Positions 1-11,745 are shown, numbered from the stretch's first letter. The stretch is 64,000 nt of DNA from Paguma larvata (GCA_030068075.1 CM057828.1:110094699-110158698), one strand, 5' to 3'. Notes: generated from the letters alone by a model not told the origin. Program-made: numbers and translations.

Positions 1-1224
1 ATAAATGATTCATCAACCGCATGTGAATGAAAGAGAAATAAGAAACAGCTTGAATTGGAGCAGTGGTGGCGGGAAAAAAGAGGTCACATTTTTCAGGGTA
101 CTTAGATGTGTGGGAGTTGGCGATGTCAGCCTTGACCTCGGCATGATTTGTTTTATAAACTGATTATACAACTTCACCCTCATTAATTTGATCCCTTTTC
201 TCTTACAACCTGGCAACTTAAACAGTAATTTCAGCCAGTTTGCATTTAATGCAAGGAGACCATTGCCTACTCATGTACACGTCTAACTCATAATAGTAAG
301 TGAAGTTGTGTGTATGAGGAACATAACCTTTAACATAATCATTATAAAGCATTTAATAACCGCCCACATATGCAATAACACAACCCCAGTTCTGCAGGAT
401 TGTGCCAAGAGCTAGAGTCACAAATATAAGACAGCGATTAGCACATAATTCCCTAGCACGAAGTTGAAATTGGAAGAAATAGTCTACATCATATTATGCA
501 TATTAATATTTTTAGCATCCGAGTTGCTAATTGCTTAGCTTTTGTGGTAGTAGGCCTGTGAATGCCTCGTGACGTTAGCAGCTCTGAGCTTATGCCTCCC
601 TTCTGCCCACGTCTGCAGCCCGCGTGACTTCTTGTCTCTTTTTCAGGCCCATCCCCCCCTAGTGTCGGTCATTCGTGCCCCTACCCCGCTCTCCCCTAAG
701 TGAGGCAGCAGAGAGGAGGTATAAAGGAGTTAGCATTTAAGTCTTTGTGATGTCGACATGCCACACGATCCTGGGGACTCTCTTTCCTCGCTGATGTGGG
801 ACATGACAGCTACTGGGATAACCTACATTTGGAGTCTCAAACAGTTCCGTTAAGTTGGAAGTATGGCATACCTGTTTGGTATGTTTTGAATATTTTGTTT
901 GGAAATAATGAGCCATATTTACATGGCAGAGAATGAGTTCAAGGCGTGATGTTTTGATGTGACCTGTCCCCTTTAAAAAAAAGACTCAACATCATGGTTT
1001 TTTTTTTTTTAACTACTCTCTAATCATACATGATGACAACTTCTGCTATGGTCTTCTTTGCCTGTGACAATGAGTTTATCGGTGTGTTTTCAGTATCTGC
1101 ATATCCCTTGAGTTACTTTTCTGTGGTTATTTAGGTTTTCACTGATCATCCAGATGTTGAACCAGGAAATGGGTGGTCTGCTTAGATTTAAGGGATGTTG
1201 TAGAGGAAAGAGAGAGAAGGGAAC
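1..1224. other. Unassigned non-coding sequence
   Basis: I recognise no gene or repeat family here. It is AT-rich with a short T-run near 998-1010. The 67-codon minus-strand open frame at 13-216 has no recognisable protein features. Confidence 0.5.
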
Positions 1225-1362
1225 TGGCATTTATTCAGTGCCCATTCTGGGCCATGGTCTTCACATGCGTTTTATAATTTTAACTCCATTTTACAATGAG
1301 AAAATTCAGATTTACAGAGGTTTGAAAGATTTATCTAACCTCAGAAATCAAGGGCAGTTTTG
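1225..1362 (-). mobile_element. MIR SINE, antisense, interrupted by a felid SINE
   Basis: The order 'tttattcagtgccc', 'ttttacaatgagaaaattcag', 'cagaggtttgaaag' is the reverse complement of an MIR core and tail. The copy is cut at 1362 by a felid SINE. A remnant ('gatcacaggtctgg') seems to resume after 1613, so the MIR is older than the SINE. Confidence 0.75.
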
Positions 1363-1595
1363 GGGTACCTGGGGTGGCTCAGTCAGTTAGGCATCCAACT
1401 TTGGCTCAGGTCATAATCTCATGGTTCATTAGTTCCAGCCTTGCGTTGGGCTCTGGGCTGACAGCTCAGAGCCTGGAGCCTGCTTTGGATGTGTCTCCCT
1501 CTCTCTCTGCCCCTGCCCTGCTTACGCTCTCCCTCTCCCTCTATTTCTCTCTCTCTCTCTCTCAAAAATAATAAATAGACACAGAAAAATAAAAG
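1363..1595 (+). mobile_element. Felid tRNA-Lys-derived SINE (SINEC type)
   Basis: The tRNA-like head ('ggtggctcagtcagttag') is followed by 'gctcagagcctggagcctg', a long CT-rich stretch and an A-rich tail. The element is flanked by direct repeats of about 18 bp, 1345-1362 ('aaatcaagggcagttttg') and 1596-1613 ('aagtcaaggacagttttg'), which differ at two positions. This is a target-site duplication from L1-driven insertion. The open frame across the head is only the translated SINE. Confidence 0.95.
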
Positions 1596-1684
1596 AAGTC
1601 AAGGACAGTTTTGATCACAGGTCTGGCTATCTCTAATGGCTAAACAGCTGGTCTTAGAAATCCACATGACATATTCGTGGGAAG

Positions 1685-1855
1685 GTCACTGTACTCAGAA
1701 CCAGGAGGTTTGAGTCCAGGCTTTTACCTCTGTCACTAACAACCTTGAACAAGTTATTTAACAGCCTCAGCTTCAGTTGCCTCATCTGTCGAATGTGGAT
1801 AGAACTCGCTTTCCTGACCATTTGGGGTTTTGTGAGAAATAGAAGTTAGTGAATT
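1685..1855 (+). mobile_element. MIR SINE, sense
   Basis: 'gaggtttgagtccaggc', 'ttgaacaagttatttaacagc', 'ttgcctcatctgtcgaatg' and 'tttgtgagaaatagaagttag' follow the MIR order from the tRNA-related part through the conserved core. It is strongly diverged, as expected for this ancient family. Confidence 0.8.
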
Positions 1856-3356
1856 TCAGTATAATTTTATCAGTTTGGAATGGAAGATTGAGATATTTTT
1901 AATTCAAGCAGAAATAAACTTTAAAATCCCAAAACATTAAATGAGATGAACTTGAGCTGGTATTTCACTTCTTAACTTTGCTCTACAAACTTTCTAGAAT
2001 AATGTTTGTCAATTTTCCAGGTCCTAAACACCATAGTGTGCCAAACTGCATCACTGAATTTAGTATCTCAATGTAGCAGAGAGAGTGCTGGCAACATATC
2101 AAGTACTTGCTTTCACTTGCCAGCAGCAATCATTAGTTTCTGTATGGTATCAAACAGGTCTGAACTCCTGTAGACACTGAAGCAATGTTTGTAGCCAAGG
2201 AGGACTCAGAAGCTTCCAAGGCCACTAAATAGTAGTAGACTTATTGGGCTAGAGTCGATGTTAACATTATCAGAACAGTTCTTTATATTTTAGAAGTTTT
2301 TCTAACAAGCCTGAGAAATAAGTTCACATTTTATAAAACTGATTTCACAAAACTTTTTTTCAAAAATGTTTCCAGGTTTCAGGACAACTTTCAAGGTTAT
2401 AGGAGGGGGAATACTGAAAGGCAGCTGTGAGCTCTTGCAGTCCACTTAGGCTTTGTTCAAGTACACATATGAGAGAGAAGAAATTTAGGGATTATAAGTT
2501 ATATGCTTACGTTATAAGCACAGTGCTATGAATGAAATGGCAGTGAGCCTGAGATGTACCAAGGTCATGTCCTAGACTTCCCAAAACCTTTATCCAGTAA
2601 GGCTCTAAGTCTCTTATATATCAGACTGATTTAAAAAAAAAAAAAAAAAAAAAAAGCCTTAGGAAGACCAGCTGACAGACTAGAGGAATAGTGTTAGACT
2701 CCAGGGAATCCGGAGGAGTGCATGTGTTCAGTCTTGGATTTGAAAGTGTGTCGGCCTCTTCTGCATCTGCCACACTCTGTGTCTCAAAGAGGGTTTCCCA
2801 GTCCTACAGTGCCGACTTCCGCATGGCTGCTCACGCACCCACGCTGTGCCTCCCTCCTAGATCCGGTGGCTGGATGACTCCAGTTAGGGCCTGGTCAAGA
2901 GAAGTGACAAGGAAAGTGGACAGAGAAAGTAAAGAAAACACACAAAGCAGACTGTAGTCACATTTGGTCCCTAGATGTGTCCTGTTTGCACAATGTTTGT
3001 TTTAAACATGAAGTAGTTATTAACTCATATTATTTTAACTAGTAACTAATTTAATTTGTTTTTAACTAATACAATGTGCAAGTCCACATTTCTGGGTTCT
3101 TGTCAAAACTGAAGACCTGGTAACTATATTCCTGCCTTTCCATGTGACAGCGATAAGCTAGAGCTGAAGGGTAGCTTAGCTGCCTCAACTAGATGGGAGG
3201 CGGGACTTATCCATTCTCACAGCCCCACGCCCGGCTGTTGATTTTCTTTACATAGAATTCAGAGGACAGGAAGTGTTATTCGTACTGCCATCTGTATGAA
3301 ACTAGGAAATAACAGGTTGGTAAGATGGTATATTTCAATACAAGTGAAAGACAGTA
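1856..3356. other. Unassigned non-coding sequence with a 23-base A-run
   Basis: I see no gene or named repeat. A pure A-run lies at 2633-2655. The sequence before it has no reading frame or poly(A) signal that would make it a retrocopy tail. The 88-codon frame at 2691-2957 shows no recognisable domain. Confidence 0.45.
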
Positions 3357-3797
3357 TGTTGGTTTCCCAGGGCCGTCATGACAAAGTACCATTAACTGGG
3401 TAGCTTTAAATAACAGAAACATATTGTCTCACTGCTCCGGAGGCCAGAAGTCTGAAATCAAGGTGTTGGCAGGGCCTGTGCTCCCTCGGAGACCTCTGGG
3501 GACACTCCTTCCTGTCTGTTCTAGCTTCTGGTAGCCCCATGCGTCCCTGAGCTTGTGGCAGCATAACCCCAATCTCTGCCCCATCTCATGGGTGTCTTTC
3601 CTCTGGGTCCAAGTTTTCCTCTTCTTATAAGGACAGCTGTCATATTGCATTAGGACCCGCCCTAATCCAGTATAATGTCATCTTAACCTAATTATATTTA
3701 CAAAGACCCTATTTCCAAATAAGGTTACGTTCACAGGTACCAGGGGTTAGGAGTTTAAGATAACATTTTGTGGGGCACAATCCAAATCATAATAGGA
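3357..3797 (-). mobile_element. Solitary MaLR-type LTR (ERVL-MaLR, MST/MLT1-like), antisense
   Basis: Read on the minus strand, the segment follows a mammalian apparent LTR retrotransposon. It starts with the 'attgtgccccac' type 5' end, then carries the 'ataaggacagctg' and 'ccggaggccagaag' (plus-strand reading) blocks and ends in the 'gccctgggaaaccaac' type 3' end. It is about 440 bp, the usual size of a solo LTR. No internal coding region is attached. This is an old non-functional relic. Confidence 0.8.
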
Positions 3798-3814
3798 TGG
3801 CATATTTCTTTGGA

Positions 3815-4072
3815 GAGTGCAGAGTAATAGTTTAAGAACAGATATTCTTGAGGCAGAGTGCTCGTATTCATATTTACAACTTACTTTCTGCGTGATCTTG
3901 GACAGGCTGCTTAGCCCTCCCAGGGTCTCCATGCCTTCATCTGTAAAGTGAGGATAATGGTACCTACCTCAAAGAGTTGAAATGAGTGCAAGATCACTTA
4001 ATACATATAAACCATTTAGAACAGTGAACGGCACATAATAAGTGCTCAATAAACTGAACTGTTATTATCATT
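3815..4072 (+). mobile_element. MIR SINE, nearly full length, sense
   Basis: The full MIR order can be read: 'cagagtaatagtttaagaac', a degraded box B region, 'cttcatctgtaaagtgagg', 'taccteaaagagttg'-like core (here 'tacctcaaagagttg'), 'acagtgaacggcacataa' and 'agtgctcaataaactg'. At about 255 bp it is one of the best-preserved MIRs of the window. Confidence 0.9.
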
Positions 4073-5039
4073 AATTATAAGTAGCTCCTACTCATACATA
4101 GTTTCTTTGCATACAGAGAGTATTAGTGCCAAAAATCTATTATTTATGATAATGCTATGAAGCAAACCATGGATGAACAAGGAACGGTACACAGGAATGA
4201 TACATGGACTTGAAAAAGTCCCAGAACTTGAACCAATAAAAAAAAAGAGAGTGAGAGAGACTGAATTTTAGTAAGATTTACGTTTTAATGCAAATAAAGT
4301 AATTGTAACACATTAAAAATGCTTAGCTTTCTCATGTTTTTTAGATTACCTGCATGACCTCTAAATGTACTTGAAATCGATAAAGACGCAGGTAACATCT
4401 TCAAACCTAGAGCCTTAGACAGTGACCATTGGATGGGTGAGCTCATGGACTGGACTGTGGATGATAATGGGGAAGTTACACCAGAGAGAGCGTCCAAGGA
4501 ACACATGACTTCTAAGCATCTCTACCTGTCTCCTTGGAGGCATTCTTCCCAAGAATACTGGGTCGAAATTATCCTTGTTTCCAGTCTCTGGGTCCGAGAT
4601 TGAGGCGGAATAATTACTTGAATATCAGCCAAACTTTCCCTCCTAATGGAACAAATCTTTTGAGACATATTATTTTACTTTTCCACGGAACTTTATGTAA
4701 GATAACCATGCAACTCGGTTTTTATTAAAAACTGAAAGCTCTGATGGAGAAGGTTTAAAGAAATGACAAGACTTTTTGAAGTCCCTGGAAGAAAATCATT
4801 CTGTAGGTTAGTGGCTCTGGGGTTGGTAATACTTCAGAGTATATATGCCTCATTCTCAAAGATACTTCTACTCTGAAAACATGAGAATATTCAAATAAAA
4901 GGGACATACGTGTATGTTACTTATGATTGTGATTTTATTTTAATAAAAGAAGTTAGGCTGTTTAATTTTTGGCCAAGAAGTGGTGTTTTATAGTTCAAGT
5001 GTTAGTAATTTGGAACACTTTGATTAAATGATGAATTCA
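4073..5039. other. Unassigned non-coding sequence
   Basis: No gene or repeat family is recognised. The open frames at 4285-4506 and 4534-4728 are short, with no supporting motif. Confidence 0.45.
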
Positions 5040-5578
5040 TCAGGACTCCTTCGGTTGCAAGTGAAGGAAAGCCAGCCCAAGCCAGCCTACGAAAATAAAA
5101 GGAGCTTAATTGTTTATATAACTACGATTTCCAGAGGTGCGTCTGGCTTCAGGCATGGTTGCAGCCAGGAACTCAAATGATCTCATCTGGACCCTTTTTC
5201 AGCTCTGCTGGTTTCTTTATTCATCATTATTCAGACAGGCATATAATCGGTACAATGACCACCAGCAGCTTGAGACTGTCATCTTCCTGGGTTAGCAATC
5301 CCACCAGGAAGAGATCTTGTTGGGCCACACGTCCAGCGATTGGCGCGGAGGAGATAATGGACCAACTCGGTTTGGCTCCACACGTGATGAATAATCCCTG
5401 TGGCCCAGGCAATGGAGTATTCTGGTAGGCCAGCCTGGGGCATGTGTACCACAGCTGCCACCGGCGTGCGCCATCCAGTGACTGAAACCCCGCTGGGGTC
5501 TCGGCGAGTGAGGGGGGCTTTCTCCAAAGGGACTTAGAAGAAGGGATTTAGGAATGTGTACTGAGCGGACCAAAACTG
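5040..5578 (+). mobile_element. Old mammalian interspersed repeat, class not assigned
   Basis: The sequence resembles a widespread ancient mammalian repeat. Its order is a 'gttgcaagtgaaggaaagcc' block, a 'ctggcttcaggcatggttgc' block, 'accaccagcagcttgag', then a GC-richer half with 'gatgaataatccctgtggcc'. I recall this layout from other mammals but cannot name the family with confidence; an LTR or a DNA element are both possible. The overlapping open frames on both strands (for example 5159-5428) have no recognised protein similarity and I treat them as chance. Confidence 0.5.
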
Positions 5579-6079
5579 TGGTGAATTCAGCCCTTACAAA
5601 TGGTATGCGAAGTAACTTAGAAACTGTAACTTCTGATTTTATGATGACATATAAAGGACTTTACTTCTCCTGTTAATGTGTCCACTCAAAACAAAGGAAA
5701 TAAGAAACAAAAATTCCACCTTTTTTTTTTTTTTTGGATAAAAGTGGGTGACATCAGTAATTCTCATACATAAGAACACAGAAAGTGTATGATTCCATGA
5801 CTTAGTGAAGTAGAGAAAGGCGAAACCTAGGCACCTACAGAGGAGGATAATAGTGTCAGGAAGCAGTTTTACCTTATAGAACCTTAGAAGGTTCTGTAAT
5901 TAAAGGTATCAGGTTAGGCTGAAGGAGGAGATAAGAGGGCATAGGAATCTTTTCTTTTATGACCCTACCCCCGCCCTCCTTATTCTGGTGGCTGGGATCT
6001 CTGGTAGGATCTCTCTTCTGTTCTATATTGAATACAAGTGCTGATATAAGGGTCCTTATCTTTTACTGGGTTAAAGTAT
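5579..6079. other. Unassigned non-coding sequence
   Basis: Nothing recognised apart from a T-run near 5720-5735. A small inverted repeat ('agaaccttagaaggttct') lies at 5878-5895. Confidence 0.45.
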
Positions 6080-6147
6080 CTCCTCTAACATTGGCTATAG
6101 CAACGTTTTTCTAGATATGTCTCTTGAGGCAAGAGAAATAAACAGAT
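6080..6147 (+). mobile_element. Short L1 ORF2 fragment
   Basis: 'ttctagatatgtctcttgag' with 'gcaagagaaataaa' matches the stretch late in L1 ORF2 that also occurs, better preserved, at 21750-21790 in this window. Only about 65 bp remain. Confidence 0.65.
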
Positions 6148-6239
6148 GATCAGCTAAAAGTCTCTAACTCTAAAAGGACCAGCTAGACACCCAGGTGCTT
6201 GTCTCACCCCAGCCAGATGAGTACCTTCCCCTAGCCCAG

Positions 6240-6625
6240 AAGATAGGGACACAGGAACAGTGAGCACCAGGAGCCAAACTTCTAAGTACCAAGCACAGTG
6301 TTGGAGGATTTTCCAGAGAAACAGGATGATCTCAGAGAAAGTCCCCATAGGGGTTCCCCCGCAGAGAAAGCTAGCCTGCTGCCCTGGTCACTTTTCAGTG
6401 AAGCTCACCTTCCACAAGCTCCCCCCGACAGATAGAGCTACCAACTTGCTCTACTAATAATTTACAGTTAAATAGGAACAGACAGCCAAGAATCACCAGA
6501 TATTTGGGAATGCCTTCAATATGAAGACAGAGATAAAGTAAACCCAGAAGACACAAAGGAAGAGCTCTGATGAGACAAAAATTATAGAGACAGACAGCAG
6601 TAAGAAACTAAAGAAACAAACTATA
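6240..6625 (+). mobile_element. Diverged L1M-type fragment, 5' part
   Basis: A-rich purine-biased sequence with blocks such as 'cagagaaacaggatgatctc' resembles the 5'UTR/ORF1 region of old L1M elements. It continues beyond the SINE at 6626-6828 into clearer ORF1-like sequence, so one old L1 appears to have been split by the SINE. Confidence 0.45.
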
Positions 6626-6828
6626 GGGGCACCTGGGCGGCTCAGCTCGGGTCATGTCATGATCATGAGGTCAAGCCCTGCATTGAGCTCCAAGCTGAGT
6701 GTGGAGCCTGCTTGCGACTCTCTCTCTCTCCCTCTGCTCGCCGCCCCCCCTTCCCGACTGCGCTTGGGTTTGCACACACGCGTGCGCTGTCTCTCTCTCT
6801 CAAAGAGAAAAAGAAAGAAAAAGAAAAG
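6626..6828 (+). mobile_element. Carnivore tRNA-Lys SINE
   Basis: It begins 'ggggcacctgggcggctcag', has the 'gtggagcctgcttgcgactc' block, then a CT-rich stretch and a purine-rich tail of AAAGA units. It lacks the internal 'gctcagagcctggagcctg' seen in the felid subfamily, so it looks like an older carnivore subfamily. A clear target-site duplication is not visible. Confidence 0.85.
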
Positions 6829-7270
6829 AACCTATAATTGTCTTCGAAAATGTGAGAAGATTTTGCATAGAAAATAGAGTCTTTTTAAAAAAGGAGAATT
6901 AAAGGAAAGGAAAATTAAAGAACAGGAAATAACTCTCAAAAATTAGAAATCTAAAGACTGAAAAAATTCATTGAGCTGTTGAAAGGTAAATTTGAGGAAG
7001 AAGTCATTGGCGACAGAATCCAGCAGGTCCAGTAGCAGCTCACGAATACAAGAGAAAACGGGAGAGAATCATCCAAGAAATAATGTAAGACAGTTTCCTA
7101 GAACAGAAGGAAAGATAAAGCCTTAAAGTTTCAAGAGAAGAAAAAGAATTGTCATAGGTAAAGTGTTTTGAATGAAAGCAAACAAGAGACTTCTCAACAT
7201 TCCTGCTGATATAGAAACATCTAAATATGTGAAGAACTTTCTTAAGGGGTAATTTTATCATAAAAAAGCA
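6829..7270 (+). mobile_element. Diverged L1M ORF1-region fragment
   Basis: 'gagagaatcatccaagaaat' followed by 'agtttcctagaacagaagg' corresponds to the ORF1 region of old L1M elements (the part coding for '...EIIQENFPELK'-like sequence). It contains stops in all frames. Confidence 0.6.
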
Positions 7271-8377
7271 TTTCTTCCTTTACCCGAGAGTCGTCAAATA
7301 TATCTAAATAGTCTCCTTAAATACTTTTTAAAAAATATTTCACTAGAAATCTCCCATCATTTAAACTTACTTAAATTTTTGTATATTCTGAGGTCCACCT
7401 ACAAATCTTTGTTTCAGAGATTTGAGGTATTTTCATGGTACTTAATCTTGTTTCTCTTCTTTTGATTCACTAATCCACTCAACAGATTATTAGAGTGAAC
7501 TTTTCCCAAGGTACTATGGAGTTAATTAGTCCAACATCTATGCTTTCATAGTTTTATAATCATTGACTGTAAATGTGATTGATTTAGAAACTCACTGATG
7601 ATACTAGGGTATGTGATAGCAAGACTTGCAAAATGTTTGCCATTTTTTGCTGTGTCCCAACATACAGTGATTTGAAGTGACAGAGTTTGGGCCTTAATCT
7701 CTTAAATAGTTTGGCTCTTACTTTTATACATGAATAAAGCTAAATAATTATGAGTAACAAAGAATCCTATAGAATATTAGTTTTGATCTTCTCTTCTCAG
7801 TGAAGAAGATAAAATCTCAAATCCTGTTTTCTTCTAGAAAATTAGAAAGGGCATCACAAGTTGAAATTTAGCAGATATATTTTTTCAAATTTTAGTTATT
7901 TGAAAAAATATTGTCTTTAGGATTCCGTGAATATTCTTATTGACTGTATGACTGATAAAGTATTTTATTATCATATCATTAGATTAAAAGTTATTCCAAA
8001 TTGCATTTGGTTTTTAAAATATTCTCATTTTTAGTCTGGAAATATTATAAAAGAATTCAAATGTTTAGGTGCAACGCACTTCCCCCTTTCTTTTTGGATT
8101 AGTTTCTAAAGCCTGATGAAATGGAAGGCAAGTGTCTTTTCTCAGTTTAAAAAAAAAAAAAGGTTCTCTTTTATTCCTTAATGAAACCGAAATAATATAG
8201 AAACTCAAGACGCGAAAGAGTGCCAGGATGGTTCCTGCCAATATAACTTTTTAGAATTGTGCTGAGTAGCTTTTGCTATAAAACCAGACCAGCTAGTTTA
8301 TTATGTATTCTCTTGGTAATGACATTTTATAGAGGAATTTTGTGGTTCTTTTGGTTCAGTGAGGTCAAGAACTTTAA
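7271..8377. other. Unassigned AT-rich sequence
   Basis: About 1.1 kb with no recognised gene or repeat. There is an A-run at about 8150-8161. Confidence 0.45.
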
Positions 8378-8535
8378 ATTAGAATTATTAGAACTGGAAG
8401 GCATCCTCTTATTCACTTTCTAAGTGAGGGAGCTGAAGTCCTGAGAAATCATGATTTACCCAGGGTCACACAGCCCACAGTGCAGGTTGGAATAGAATCA
8501 TGGGCTCCTGGCACTCAGTTCAGCGATCTTTGTAA
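8378..8535 (-). mobile_element. MIR-family SINE (MIR3-like), antisense
   Basis: The order 'attattagaactggaagg', 'gggagctgaagtcctgag', 'cagggtcacacagcc' is the reverse of a MIR3-like element whose sense copy is at 58735-58845. It is strongly diverged. Confidence 0.65.
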
Positions 8536-9035
8536 AAGACTTTTTGGATTTATTCTCACCACCATCATGTTATGTTGCAGCGCCAATTAGCAAATTACAA
8601 GTTTATGTTTAATCTCCTAATGCCGAGGGAACATTTAGGAACATTGACAGTGACAAAAACAGGAAATGGCAAGAAACATTGAAGAAATTTTTGCCTAGGA
8701 TAGAAGATATCCCTTGATTACACTCCGGTCCTGGTCTCTAGAGGGAATTCCGTTGTTCATTATTCTCTAGGATCTAACGCTACCTTTCAGAAGGTTCTTT
8801 TCTTGTTTATTTTCCTCCAGGGTCAACTCATGTGGACATTGGGGAATATGTCTTTCTTGGAGGCTATGTAACCTTTATTTCCTACTTTCTGTCCCTGCAG
8901 TTTTGCTACATGAGCGTTGTTTTAAGGGTCACAGGCTTATAGGCAAGGCTTATGGGGTTTTCTGTCCATGTTATTTCCTCAGAAACTTAGTTGGCTCTGA
9001 TCTGTCTCCTTATCGTTAATTCCATGTGCTAGTAA
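8536..9035. other. Unassigned non-coding sequence
   Basis: No recognisable feature in about 500 bp. Confidence 0.4.
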
Positions 9036-9166
9036 TAGAGTGACTACATGTCACAGTCTGGCTGAGAGAGTTTTAGTTTATATCTCTTGCGCATGGTGAG
9101 TAATAATGCCCTCTTTCACTCTGAAAACTATCCCAGTTTGGACAATAAATTAATATGGTCACTCTA
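9036..9166. mobile_element. Short palindromic-ended DNA-transposon-like repeat
   Basis: The left end 'tagagtgactacatg' and the right end 'aatatggtcactcta' are inverted copies of each other with few mismatches, enclosing about 100 bp that includes 'ccctctttcactctgaaa' and 'tcccagtttggacaataaat'. This is the layout of an old mammalian non-autonomous DNA repeat with a 'ggtgaccatat' terminus. I cannot name its family. Confidence 0.6.
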
Positions 9167-9609
9167 ACCAAACAGTGCACCACAAAATCCTATTTTATTC
9201 CTCTGCTTCCTTAACCCTATTCCTCCCTCTCTCAGCTTTCTGGGTGCTGTTTGAAATGTGTTTCATGAGAAGGAACATACTTTACCAGATCTGCGGCAAG
9301 GCTGACTTCCCTCTGTTTACCTGAGAAAACCTAACCATTTTTGCTCAAAGCTTTTCAGCCTTCTCTCTTATTTTGTGAAATTCAGAGGTAGTCACTGTTT
9401 CTAACCCTTGGAACCCCCCAAATTTCTGGATTCTCTGTTCCCTCTCATTTCTGCTGTCGAATCTCTTAGTTATTGCCTGTGCACATCTCTTTCTTGTAAA
9501 TTCTCAATTAAAGCAGCAAGTAATACTGTTATTCTAGGATTCTGTTTTCCACCTCCTTTTCCCTACAGCTATGCACTTGGTAGGTACCACTGTGCCTTTG
9601 AAGCTGTCT
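9167..9609. other. Unassigned non-coding sequence
   Basis: Pyrimidine-rich on the plus strand; no gene or repeat recognised. Confidence 0.4.
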
Positions 9610-9850
9610 TAGGCATTTAAAATAATTGAAGTATACTTTATATTCAGTAAACACACAGCTCGTAAGCAGTTCAGTGAGTTTTGACAATTGTATACATCTG
9701 TTGTAAATCACTACCCCAAGTAAGATCTAGAATACTTCCACTACCCCAGATGTATGCCCCTTTCCAGTTAATTCCCTGCTTTGCTCCCCTGGAGGCAACC
9801 ACTTTTTTTTTTACTTCTGTCACCATGGATTCCTTTTGGCAAGCAGTATT
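9610..9850 (-). mobile_element. L1M fragment, antisense
   Basis: 'cagtgagttttgacaattgt', 'ctggaggcaaccactttt' and nearby spacing match the antisense of the 3' region of old L1M elements. The same arrangement occurs, better preserved, at 41360-42397. Confidence 0.65.
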
Positions 9851-10539
9851 TTTATTTAGTGTTCTGTGGCTACCTGATCTAACAATCTCCCCATCCTTTA
9901 CTCAGTTTCTTTATTTGCTGCTGCGTGGCTGCTAAGCAGTTGTCATATATTTCAGTCTTTTCGTTTGGTCTGCACCCCACTCAAAGATACCAGTCTTCGT
10001 ATTAGTGAAAACTACTGTAATAAATGAACTACAAAAAATACAATAGACTAATAACCAGGGTATTGAAGGCATTCCTAATCTGAAGGTGACTTTCTGTAAT
10101 GTGGGCCTCTGAGCCCTCCAGCGGTTGGGAAAGAGGCAGGAGCTCACCTCACATGCTTCTGAAAGGTTCAGGTTGAACCTGAGAACTGACTTCAGCTACT
10201 TGCGCCGACATCTTCTGGGGAAAACCATTCATAAGACCACACCTGGGGTAATTGGGGGAGGGTTTAGAAATGTCAACTCTGGCTGGCCAGCCGCTTCTCA
10301 GTGACAGCTGCACACCATGACAGGGGAAAGTAAAGTTTGGACGATGTTACGTGTCTACAGGTTAACATGGTTAATGTCACACTTTTCCTTTGTTCTAGTA
10401 ACATAATCTCTTTTTGGTTTTCTTTTTTGTCTTCACGTTACTTCCCTTTCTTTGTGTTGTATTCTCTTATGCCTTTTGAGTAAACAACACAGAGAATATA
10501 ATTATAAGAATAATTTATTGTGAAATAATTAACATCCTA
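9851..10539. other. Unassigned non-coding sequence
   Basis: No recognised repeat or gene. The part at 10130-10330 is somewhat GC-richer than its surroundings, but I see no exon structure in it. Confidence 0.4.
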
Positions 10540-10990
10540 CATTGCCATGCTCTACTTTTTCAAAACTAAGTTGACATTGGTAGAATAATGTTTACTAAAC
10601 TATGCCTTTATTCAGATTTTCCCAGTTTTTCTACTGATAACCTTTTTCTACTTCAGGATCAAATCCCGATAGCTGTATCTATTTAGTCCTTCTCCAATTT
10701 GCAGCTGTTCCTTGGTCTTTTCTTTTCACAGCCCTGACACTTTTGAAGAGTAATGAATGGTGAGGTCTTTTGTAGATGAACCTCATGGTTTTGTCATATC
10801 ACACAACAGGACATTATTAGTAATGTTAACCTTGACCACTTGGTGAAGGTATAGTCATCAAGTATATCATACAACAGGACATTATTATTAATGTTAACCT
10901 TGACCACTTGGTGAAGGTATAGTATTCGCCAGATTTCTCCACTGTAGTTACTATAGTAAATGTAATTTTGAAATTACACAATTTACAGTA
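10540..10990 (-). mobile_element. L1M 3'-region fragment, antisense, with an internal tandem duplication
   Basis: 'cttattcagattttcccag'-type sequence (here 'ttattcagattttcccag'), 'gacacttttgaagagtaatg' and 'gttaaccttgaccacttgg' followed by 'gatttctccactgtagttac' match an antisense L1M 3' region. A 68-bp unit inside it is present twice (10798-10865 and 10866-10923). Confidence 0.65.
10798..10923 (+). repeat. 68-bp tandem duplication (two copies)
   Basis: 'acaacaggacattatta' through 'ggtgaaggtatagt' occurs starting at 10803 and again at 10871. The first copy continues to 10865; the second runs to about 10923 before diverging. Only a few substitutions separate the copies, so the duplication is much younger than the L1 around it. 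Confidence 0.9.
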
Positions 10991-11297
10991 TAGAATGCAA
11001 TATAGAACACAATATAAATAACATTTGGATAAATGTAACAAATAACATCTATGACATTTATTGAGATAAGTATAAGTTTCTGTTGAACATTAACTATGAT
11101 CCAATTAAATGGAGAGAAACACCTTATTGATATATTGAGAGACTAAATATTGCAAAGATGTTAATTCTCTTAATGCACTTAGAATCAAATTCCTAACAGA
11201 TTTGGGGGATTTTAGCATTACTATTACTCCTGCTATTATTATTTTTATTATTATTGTTATTTTGGTGATACCTAACAGTATAATTCTGGACTTAAAT
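10991..11297. other. AT-rich sequence with an ATT-rich stretch
   Basis: No gene. A low-complexity stretch of 'attattattt' type lies at 11220-11265. Confidence 0.4.
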
Positions 11298-11710
11298 GAA
11301 GAGAAGTGTTCCAACAGACACTTGAAAGGATGCTCAACATCACTCATTATCAGGGAAATGCAAATCAAAAGTACAATAAGGTATCACCTCACACCTGTTG
11401 GAATGGCTAAACTCAAAAACACAATAAATAACCAGTGTAAGGAAATGGAGAAAAAGGAACGCTCGTGCACTGTTGGTAGGAATGCAAACCAGTGCAACCA
11501 CTGTGAAAAACAGCAAGGAAGTTTCTCAAAAAGGTAAAAATAGAACTATCCTAAGATCCAGTAATCACACTAGTAGGTATTTACCCAAAGAATACAGAAA
11601 CACTAATTCTAAGGGGTACATGCACTCATATGTTTATAGCAGCATTATTTTTCAAGAGCCAAATTATGGAAGCAGCCCATGTGTCCATTGATAGATGAAT
11701 GGATAAAGAA

Positions 11711-11745
<35 letters not shown>

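Noticed and set aside
1363..1440. tRNA genes at the heads of the SINEs
   Set aside because: The A and B boxes are recognisable but the cloverleaf cannot form and the sequence runs into SINE body. They are tRNA-derived, not tRNA genes.
2520..2655. Processed pseudogene ending in the 23-base A-run
   Set aside because: No coding homology, poly(A) signal or flanking duplication could be found before the A-run.
3357..3797. Part of a complete endogenous retrovirus
   Set aside because: Only one LTR is visible, with no internal gag, pol or env-like sequence on either side.
5159..5573. Overlapping frames on both strands of 60-93 codons as a small gene
   Set aside because: They lie in an old interspersed repeat and are open on both strands because of its composition.
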